DNA from: Acidobacteriaceae bacterium
GTDB lineage: Bacteria; Acidobacteriota; Terriglobia; Terriglobales; Acidobacteriaceae
Assembly (NCBI GenBank): GCA_030044455.1
Contig: JASHVU010000297.1
Location: 1-7,429, forward strand
Direction: 5' to 3'
Length of the DNA: 7,429 nt
Part shown: positions 1-4,529 of the stretch, in pieces
Layout of the letters: each line of letters begins with the position of its first letter
Position numbering within the stretch: position 1 is the stretch's first letter
The notes under the pieces: model-generated
What the model saw: the letters and a program-made list of their open reading frames with translations, nothing else
Database searches by the model: none
Told to the model about the DNA's origin: nothing
Program-made: the position numbers and the translations under genes

Positions 1-923
1 TGCCCCTTGGCAATCTCGCTCGCCATCCACACCAGCTTCTCCTGCACCAGCTGGTGGCCGGCAATCGGCATGTCATGAAACTGCTTTCTGATTTTGGAGT
101 AGTTCAGCGCGGTGTCATAGCAGGCAAAGGCCGCACCCAGCGCGCCCCAGCTGATGCCGTAGCGCGCCTGGTTCAGGCACATCAGCGGGCTCTTCAATCC
201 CGACGCACCCGGCAGCATGTTGCTCTCGGGCACGCGCACATCCTGGAGTGATAATCCGCTGGTGACCGACGCCCTCAGCGACCACTTGCCGTGCACATCG
301 AATGCCGAAAAGCCGTGCCTGCCCTTCTCAACCAGAAAGCCGCGGATGCAGTCGTTTCCCTCGCCCGCGCCCTCCAGCTTGGCCCACACTACGGCCACAT
401 CGGCAATGGTGCCCGACGTAATCCACATCTTTTCGCCGTTCAGCACAAACTCAGAGCCCTCGCGGCGCGCGCGAGTCGTCATGCCGCCGGGATTCGACCC
501 GAATCCCGGCTCGGTGAGCCCGAAACAGCCCAGCTTGTCTCCACTCGCGAGCGCAGGCAGCCACGTACTTTTATGCTCGTCGGACCCGAACGTGTAAATG
601 GGATACATGACCAGCGCCGACTGCACGCTCACAAAACTGCGCAGGCCCGAGTCGCCTCTTTCCAACTCCTGCATGACGAGGCCGTATTCAACATTCGACA
701 TGCCTGCGCAGCCGTAACCGTCGATGGTGGCGCCAAAGAAGCCCAGTTCCCCCATCGTCGGCACCAGCTCGCGCGGAAATCGGTTCTCGCGGAAACAAGC
801 CTCAATGATCGGAATTACGTTGTCGTCGACAAAATCGCGCGTGGTGCGGCGGACGAGCAGCTCGTCCTCAGAAAATCCTGCGTCAAGATTGAGAAAATCA
901 AAGCCTTGAAATTTGCTTGCCAT
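1..923 (-). CDS. gcdH: Glutaryl-CoA dehydrogenase-like acyl-CoA dehydrogenase, 3' end missing
   Basis: This is a flavin (FAD) acyl-CoA dehydrogenase. The glutaryl-CoA branch oxidises and decarboxylates glutaryl-CoA to crotonyl-CoA in lysine/tryptophan and aromatic degradation, in the cytoplasm. I translated 307 codons from the ATG at 923 without a stop; the frame runs off the left edge. Visible family blocks are MQELERGDSGLRSFVSVQS (residues 85-102), LGCFGLTEPGFGSNP (131-145), the FAD-side WITSGT (167-172), DCIRGFLVEKG (191-201) and CLNQARYGISWGALGAA (249-265). The Glu, Arg and Ser corresponding to human GCDH Glu87, Arg94 and Ser95 (E89, R95, S96 here) are present, which favours GCDH over a generic acyl-CoA dehydrogenase. 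The catalytic-base Glu expected near residue 370 lies outside the window. AGGTAAG about 4 bases before the ATG is a reasonable ribosome binding site. The gene lies 111 bp after the oxidoreductase on the same strand, with a hairpin between them, so co-transcription is uncertain. A related acyl-CoA dehydrogenase specificity remains possible. Confidence 0.88.
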   Translation of the reverse strand, partial: MASKFQGFDFLNLDAGFSEDELLVRRTTRDFVDDNVIPIIEACFRENRFPRELVPTMGELGFFGATIDGYGCAGMSNVEYGLVMQELERGDSGLRSFVSVQSALVMYPIYTFGSDEHKSTWLPALASGDKLGCFGLTEPGFGSNPGGMTTRARREGSEFVLNGEKMWITSGTIADVAVVWAKLEGAGEGNDCIRGFLVEKGRHGFSAFDVHGKWSLRASVTSGLSLQDVRVPESNMLPGASGLKSPLMCLNQARYGISWGALGAAFACYDTALNYSKIRKQFHDMPIAGHQLVQEKLVWMASEIAKG

Positions 924-959
924 ATCTTACCTGCCCGCCGGCCTTATGCCGAACAGGAA

Positions 960-968
960 AGGCTAGCA
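960..968 (-). promoter_or_regulatory. Candidate extended -10 element for the acyl-CoA dehydrogenase gene
   Basis: Read on the minus strand, the bases are TG-C-TAGCCT, an extended -10 shape. It would start transcription about 30 bases before the ATG at 923. No good -35 hexamer lies 17 bases upstream. A very similar TGCTAGACTT lies before the oxidoreductase gene. The call rests only on motif shape and position. Confidence 0.2.
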
Positions 969-988
969 GATTTGAGCGGGGTGGAGTT

Positions 989-1010
989 GTGCGGGTCAGA
1001 AGACCCGCAC
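989..1010 (-). terminator. Perfect 9-bp GC-rich hairpin after the oxidoreductase stop codon
   Basis: gtgcgggtc (989-997) pairs perfectly with gacccgcac (1002-1010) around a 4-base loop. The RNA loop on the minus strand is UUCU closed by C-G. The hairpin begins about 24 bases after the stop codon of the oxidoreductase gene, a typical terminator distance. No U-run follows, so it is not a textbook intrinsic terminator. It may instead protect the mRNA 3' end, or be a copy of a dispersed repeat. Confidence 0.4.
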
Positions 1011-1034
1011 CGACAACCGCGATGGCGCCCGGCG

Positions 1035-2456
1035 CTACACCATCACGTAGGGCGCGCGATAGGGGCGCGTCAGCAACTCCGATGCAGCCGCGTCGTCCAA
1101 TATCACCTCGTGCTGAACGTCCCAATGGATCTTGCGCCCCGTAAGCATCGAAATCAATCCAAGGTGTCCCGGAAGCGTAGAGTGATGCGCCACTTCGACG
1201 GGCGTGATGGTGGGTTTGCGCGTCTTTACGCAATCGAGAAAGTTGCGCCGATGCTCGGTCGACACGTAGAGCTTGATCTTGCGCAGCGAGTCGGGCACAG
1301 CTTCCCACTTCACCCACTCCTGGTTTGAGGCATCGAAGCCGCTGCGGTCCACCCAGACCCATCCGTCGGTGCCGATCCACTTGGCGCCCATGTTGATGGC
1401 GCCCGAGCCGCCGGCAATGGTCATGCGCACATCGTTCGAGTAGCCGGTCACTTCCTTCTTGTACAGGCACTCGATGTTGTATTTTGTCGCGGTGTTCCAC
1501 AGCGCGTCGGGCGCCGGGAACTCGCCGACGCCCTCAATCTCCGACGGTCCGGTGAGATCGAATCCAAGCCCCCAGTGCGCGATGTCGCCGTGGTGGCCGA
1601 TCCAATCCATCAGTTGCCCGCCGCCGGTGTTGTAGTTCCATCGCCAGTTCTTGTTGATGCGCGCCTCAATGTACGGCTCCATGCGCGATGGACCAATCCA
1701 GCGGTCGTAATCGAAATCGGGCGGCGGAGCCGAGACAGCCAGGTTCCAGGCCGGGGTTCCCGGCACCACCAGCGTGGGATCGGTGATCTTGTTGGGCAGG
1801 GTTGCCAGCTTGGCCAGCAGTTCCGGCTCAGTGCCGCCAAAGTCGTGATGGCCGCCGGGCAGGCCCACCTCAACGCGAATTACGTCGCCGATCAACCCGT
1901 TGCGCACGATCTCGGCGGCCTTGCGGAATTCGGGCAGAGAGCGCTGCCACGAGCCCGTCTGCCAGATGATCTTATTCGCCTCCGCGACGCGCACAATTCC
2001 CTGCTGTTCGCGCACGGTGCGGGCCAGCGGCTTTTCGCCATAGATGTCCTTCTTGCGGCTTGCGGCCTCGCAAGCCATCAGCTCATGCCAGTGGTCGGGG
2101 ACGGCGATCATCACGGTGTCGATGTCGTCGCGCGCCAGCAGCTCGCGGTAATCGTGGTAGGCGCGGCAATCCTGGTTGCCGTAGTGGGAGTTGATGGTAT
2201 TCACCGCGTCGGCGAGCGGCTCCTTTTCGAGGTCGCAGGCCGCCACCACCTGGCAGTCGGGCTGCTCCAGGAAAACTTTGGTATTGGCCGGTCCCATCAT
2301 GCCCCAGCCAATGACGCCCATCGTGATGCGGTCAGAAGCCGGCGCGCGGCCGGCTCGGGCAAATGCGCTGCGTGAAAGGATGGCGGCCGCGCCTGCGGCC
2401 TCGATGAATCTGCGACGTGATAACTGCGACTGCGATGCGGAAGTAAGGGTGGTCAT
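1035..2456 (-). CDS. Tat-exported Gfo/Idh/MocA family oxidoreductase
   Basis: This is a predicted NAD(P)-dependent sugar or polyol oxidoreductase of 473 residues. The N-terminus has a twin-arginine signal: SRRRFIEAAG at residues 13-22 followed by an Ala-rich hydrophobic stretch, so the folded, cofactor-loaded protein is probably exported to the periplasm. The Rossmann nucleotide-binding loop is GVIGWGMMG (47-55). The family EKP motif is at 141-143, with Lys142 as the expected catalytic lysine. The second catalytic segment, GGGQLMDWIGHHGDIAHW (278-295), supplies the Asp and His residues of this family. The C-terminal part (RRNFLDCVKTRKP near 403-415, then LPGHLGLISMLTGRKIHWD) resembles the long secreted members common in Acidobacteriota, Planctomycetota and Bacteroidota. 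The ATG at 2456 is supported by GAGG 5 bases upstream. Substrate cannot be read from the sequence, and no carbohydrate-utilisation neighbours are in view. Confidence 0.93.
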   Translation of the reverse strand: MTTLTSASQSQLSRRRFIEAAGAAAILSRSAFARAGRAPASDRITMGVIGWGMMGPANTKVFLEQPDCQVVAACDLEKEPLADAVNTINSHYGNQDCRAYHDYRELLARDDIDTVMIAVPDHWHELMACEAASRKKDIYGEKPLARTVREQQGIVRVAEANKIIWQTGSWQRSLPEFRKAAEIVRNGLIGDVIRVEVGLPGGHHDFGGTEPELLAKLATLPNKITDPTLVVPGTPAWNLAVSAPPPDFDYDRWIGPSRMEPYIEARINKNWRWNYNTGGGQLMDWIGHHGDIAHWGLGFDLTGPSEIEGVGEFPAPDALWNTATKYNIECLYKKEVTGYSNDVRMTIAGGSGAINMGAKWIGTDGWVWVDRSGFDASNQEWVKWEAVPDSLRKIKLYVSTEHRRNFLDCVKTRKPTITPVEVAHHSTLPGHLGLISMLTGRKIHWDVQHEVILDDAAASELLTRPYRAPYVMV

Positions 2457-2470
2457 GGATGCCTCGGGAA

Positions 2471-2496
2471 GCTGAGCGCATCGATTGGCGCTCAGC
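2471..2496 (-). promoter_or_regulatory. Perfect 9-bp hairpin just before the oxidoreductase ribosome binding site
   Basis: gctgagcgc (2471-2479) pairs perfectly with gcgctcagc (2488-2496), leaving an 8-base loop. On the minus-strand transcript the 3' arm ends a few bases before the GAGG ribosome binding site of the oxidoreductase gene. No U-run follows, so termination of the upstream ATPase transcript is less likely than a role in 5' UTR stability or translation, or as a binding palindrome in DNA. Confidence 0.4.
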
Positions 2497-2510
2497 CAGC
2501 AGCATCCGGA

Positions 2511-2519
2511 AGTCTAGCA
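2511..2519 (-). promoter_or_regulatory. Candidate extended -10 element for the oxidoreductase gene
   Basis: On the minus strand the bases read TG-C-TAGACT, four of six matches to TATAAT with the TGn extension. Initiation about 7 bases downstream would place the hairpin at 2471-2496 near the very 5' end of the mRNA. No convincing -35 was found. This is motif-only evidence. Confidence 0.25.
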
Positions 2520-2573
2520 TGGAGGGGCTGTCCGACGCGCCGCGAGTGTCTCATTCCGGCGCCAATTCTGCCC

Positions 2574-3407
2574 CTACTCCAGAAACTCCTTCACAAACGC
2601 GTTGTCGGTATGCAGCAGCTCGTGCAGCGTGCCGTCGAAGATCAGCTTTCCCTCGTCGAGCATCATGAATGTCGTCTTGGCATCAGTCTCGCCCTTGGGC
2701 AACGGGACCATCTCGTCTGTCCCCGCGTCGAATCGGTGCGTGCACATGGTAAACGCGTCCTGCAGTCGGTGCGTCACCAGCAGCGAGGGCGTCTGGTGCA
2801 CGTCGCGCTGCTTCACAATCAGGCTGATGATGTTGGTTGACGTAATGGGGTCGAGCCCGCCTGTGGGTGAGTCATATAACAGCAGGTCGGGCTGATTGAT
2901 CAGCGCGCGGGCGATGGCCACGCGGCGCCGCATGCCGCCTGAAAGACTGGCCGGAAACAACAAGAAGGTTTCTTCGAGGCCCACAAACTTGAGCGACTCG
3001 CGCACCTTGGCGTCGATCTCCTCGTCGCTCAGCTTATTCTCTTCGATAAGTTGATAGCCAACGTTGTCGCGTACGGTGAGCGAGTCAAAGAGCGCACCCT
3101 CCTGAAAAACCATTCCGGTGCGCGCGCGCAGGGGAAAGAGCTCCTGTTCGGGCATGAGGGAAACCTCGTCGCCGAACAGCAGCACTTCGCCCTGATCGGG
3201 CTTCACCAGGCCATTGATAAGCTTGAGCAGCACGCTCTTGCCCACTCCGGCAGGCCCCAGCAGGATGCGTGTCTCATGGGGCGCAACGCGAAAGCTGATG
3301 TCGGCAAGCACCGGCGGCCCGTCGAATGAGATGGTTACATGCCTCATCTCCACCACGGGCAGGGTGTCTTTGAGTGGATCGAGTTCAGTGAGCAGTGAAA
3401 GGCTCAT
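2574..3407 (-). CDS. mlaF: MlaF-like ABC transporter ATPase (lipid transport)
   Basis: This 277-residue cytoplasmic ATPase should drive the MlaE-type permease encoded just upstream. It has Walker A GPAGVGKS (51-58), Q-loop Gln102, signature LSGGM (155-159), Walker B LLLYD (175-179), D-loop GLD (184-186) and switch His213 in VTHR. The residue after the Walker B Asp is Ser180 (codon TCA) where a catalytic Glu is usual. About 25 residues (roughly 222-247) appear inserted between the H-loop and the last strands compared with E. coli MlaF. The frame stays open upstream to 3545, but that extension lies inside the permease gene and has no ABC similarity. The ATG at 3407 gives the normal length and overlaps the permease stop by ATGA, indicating translational coupling. 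Nucleotide binding looks intact; hydrolysis rate is an open question. Confidence 0.92.
   Translation of the reverse strand: MSLSLLTELDPLKDTLPVVEMRHVTISFDGPPVLADISFRVAPHETRILLGPAGVGKSVLLKLINGLVKPDQGEVLLFGDEVSLMPEQELFPLRARTGMVFQEGALFDSLTVRDNVGYQLIEENKLSDEEIDAKVRESLKFVGLEETFLLFPASLSGGMRRRVAIARALINQPDLLLYDSPTGGLDPITSTNIISLIVKQRDVHQTPSLLVTHRLQDAFTMCTHRFDAGTDEMVPLPKGETDAKTTFMMLDEGKLIFDGTLHELLHTDNAFVKEFLE
3404..3407 (-). other. ATGA stop/start overlap joining permease and ATPase genes
   Basis: The permease ends in TGA (3406-3404) and the ATPase begins with ATG (3407-3405). The shared ATGA is typical of translational coupling. It fixes the ATPase start and shows that the two genes form one operon. 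Confidence 0.85.
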
Positions 3408-4183
3408 GACGGCCAAAGAGACAGCATGACGTGCGTGATCAGAAAGTCGGCCACGATAATCAGTACCGACGAGGTTACCACCGCCTGAATCGTCGACCGC
3501 CCCACTCCCTCCGTTCCTCCGGTGGTCTTCATGCCGTGGAAGCATCCAATAGAGGCGATAATGTAGCCGAAGAACAGCGGCTTGGTGAGGCCCTGTGAGA
3601 TGTCGCGGAAATGCAGGCTCTCCCAGGCCATGGAGAAGTACTGGGTGCCGTTCTGATGATTCAAAAAGACGGTAACTGCGGCGCCGCCCAGGATACCGAA
3701 GGCATCAGCAACAATAGTAAGGAAGAAGAGCATGGCGATCGACGCGTAGATGCGCGGTGTCACCAGCTTGCGCAGCGGGTCAACGCCCAGTGCGCGCATG
3801 GCGTCAATCTGCTCGGTCACAACCATCGACCCTAGTTCGCTGGCCATTGACGAAGCGTTTCGGCCGGCGACCATGATTCCCGTCAGCACTGCGCCCAATT
3901 CGCGGATCATGGTCAGGCTCACAAAGCGGCCGGTCACGCTGGTGGCGCCGAAGGCTGAAAGCGTGGCCGCCGATTGCAGGGCAAGCACACCGCCGGTAAA
4001 AAAACCCGAAAGCAGAACAATCGATATCGAGCCAACGCCAATGATGTCTGACTGCATCAAAAAATCAGACCAGTAAACCGGAGGCCGAAACAGGTTCATC
4101 AAGCTTCGCCACGCGAAGATCGAGTAATCCTGCACGGTGAGCACGATTTGTTTGGCGGTACGGTCAAGCGCTTGGATTGCCAT
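3404..4183 (-). CDS. mlaE: MlaE/YrbE-family ABC transporter permease (lipid transport)
   Basis: This inner-membrane permease belongs to the MlaE family, which moves phospholipid or other lipids together with an MlaF ATPase and usually an MCE-domain protein. From the ATG at 4183 it is 259 residues, close to the roughly 260 of E. coli MlaE. Hydrophobic segments occupy about 47-70, 87-108, 147-175, 202-216 and 233-255. The family core ELGSMVVTEQIDAMRALG (116-133) followed by VDPLRKLVTPR is clear, as is the C-terminal GGTEGVGRSTIQAVV (222-236). The open frame reaches back to a TTG at 4270 with another ATG at 4252, but those add up to 29 residues without family character. A candidate promoter at 4211-4239 lies between the upstream starts and 4183, which supports the short form. 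The ribosome binding site before 4183 is weak. The MCE subunit is absent from the window. Confidence 0.9.
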   Translation of the reverse strand: MAIQALDRTAKQIVLTVQDYSIFAWRSLMNLFRPPVYWSDFLMQSDIIGVGSISIVLLSGFFTGGVLALQSAATLSAFGATSVTGRFVSLTMIRELGAVLTGIMVAGRNASSMASELGSMVVTEQIDAMRALGVDPLRKLVTPRIYASIAMLFFLTIVADAFGILGGAAVTVFLNHQNGTQYFSMAWESLHFRDISQGLTKPLFFGYIIASIGCFHGMKTTGGTEGVGRSTIQAVVTSSVLIIVADFLITHVMLSLWPS

Positions 4184-4210
4184 TGTACTATTGGCCTGAA
4201 AAGAGATAGG

Positions 4211-4239
4211 TTTACATGCGTGAGCTTTGGTTATGGCAA
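4211..4239 (-). promoter_or_regulatory. Candidate sigma70-like promoter of the mlaE-mlaF operon
   Basis: On the minus strand TTGCCA (4239-4234, five of six to TTGACA) and TGTAAA (4216-4211, four of six to TATAAT) are separated by exactly 17 bases. Initiation near 4204 gives a 5' UTR of about 20 bases before the ATG at 4183 and would exclude the upstream starts at 4252 and 4270. Confidence 0.45.
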
Positions 4240-4365
4240 GGCCGGAAGTCATCGACTCCGGATAAAACAAAATGATTCGGCAAGTCGAACCCTGAAGCCT
4301 TAACTATTTGACCCTTCTTGCCTTCGTTCCCGAAGACAGAATAGCGCATCGACGAGACACAAACG

Positions 4366-4394
4366 GTATGCGCCAGGCCCACCTTGGCGCATAC
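4366..4394. promoter_or_regulatory. 10-bp perfect inverted repeat in the divergent promoter region
   Basis: gtatgcgcca (4366-4375) is the exact reverse complement of tggcgcatac (4385-4394), with a 9-base spacer. A G-T pair could extend the stem inward. No U-run follows on either strand, so it is not an obvious terminator. Its place between two divergent genes suits an operator for a dimeric regulator, or a structured leader. No regulator gene is visible in the window. Confidence 0.45.
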
Positions 4395-4491
4395 GCAATC
4401 GGATCGCAACGCGGGCAACGCACCAGGTTAGCGGTCGCCCGACCTAACTTATTGAAACAAAAGGATGCGAACCGGCTTCCTGTCACCCAGC

Positions 4492-4525
4492 TGTTTTAAT
4501 CGCATCTAAATTGCAATACGGAGGG
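4492..4525 (+). promoter_or_regulatory. Candidate extended -10 promoter and ribosome binding site of otsA
   Basis: TG-t-TTTAAT (4492-4500) matches an extended -10 (five of six to TATAAT). No clear -35 lies upstream. A start near 4507 would give a leader of about 23 bases. GGAGGG at 4520-4525, four bases before the ATG at 4530, is a strong ribosome binding site and fixes the gene start. Confidence 0.35.
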
Positions 4526-4529
4526 TCCG

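Larger units (their letters stand above)
4184..4529. other. Divergent intergenic region between transporter and trehalose synthase genes
   Basis: This 346-bp stretch separates the 5' ends of two divergent genes. It holds a candidate sigma70-like promoter for the permease, a 10-bp perfect inverted repeat, and a candidate extended -10 promoter plus GGAGGG ribosome binding site for the synthase. Short open frames here (for example 4308-4499 plus and 4418-4212 minus) lack ribosome binding sites, domains and family features, and I do not call them genes. I see no tRNA or riboswitch that I recognise. Confidence 0.6.

Noticed and set aside
291..1328. 345-codon open frame on the plus strand
   Set aside because: It lies antisense to the acyl-CoA dehydrogenase and oxidoreductase genes and crosses the gap between them. 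It has no recognisable domain and is rich in Arg, Ala and His as expected for a GC-rich shadow frame.
1575..2375. 266-codon open frame on the plus strand
   Set aside because: Antisense to the Rossmann and catalytic motifs of the Gfo/Idh/MocA gene; its low-complexity Val/Ala/Gly/His composition is typical of a shadow.
3408..3545. 46-residue N-terminal extension of the ABC ATPase
   Set aside because: It overlaps the C-terminus of the permease gene in another frame, has no ABC similarity, and the ATGA overlap gives a much better start at 3407.
4275..4300. tRNA-like T-loop GGTTCGACT on the minus strand
   Set aside because: The flanking bases do not form a 5-bp T-stem, and no anticodon arm, D-arm or acceptor pairing is found at the expected distances.
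4212..4418. Possible 68-residue small protein on the minus strand upstream of mlaE
   Set aside because: No ribosome binding site or family features were seen; it overlaps the inverted repeat and the candidate promoter and would run into the permease leader.
4308..4499. Possible 63-residue small protein on the plus strand upstream of otsA
   Set aside because: No convincing ribosome binding site, a basic low-information composition, and overlap with the palindrome and candidate otsA promoter.
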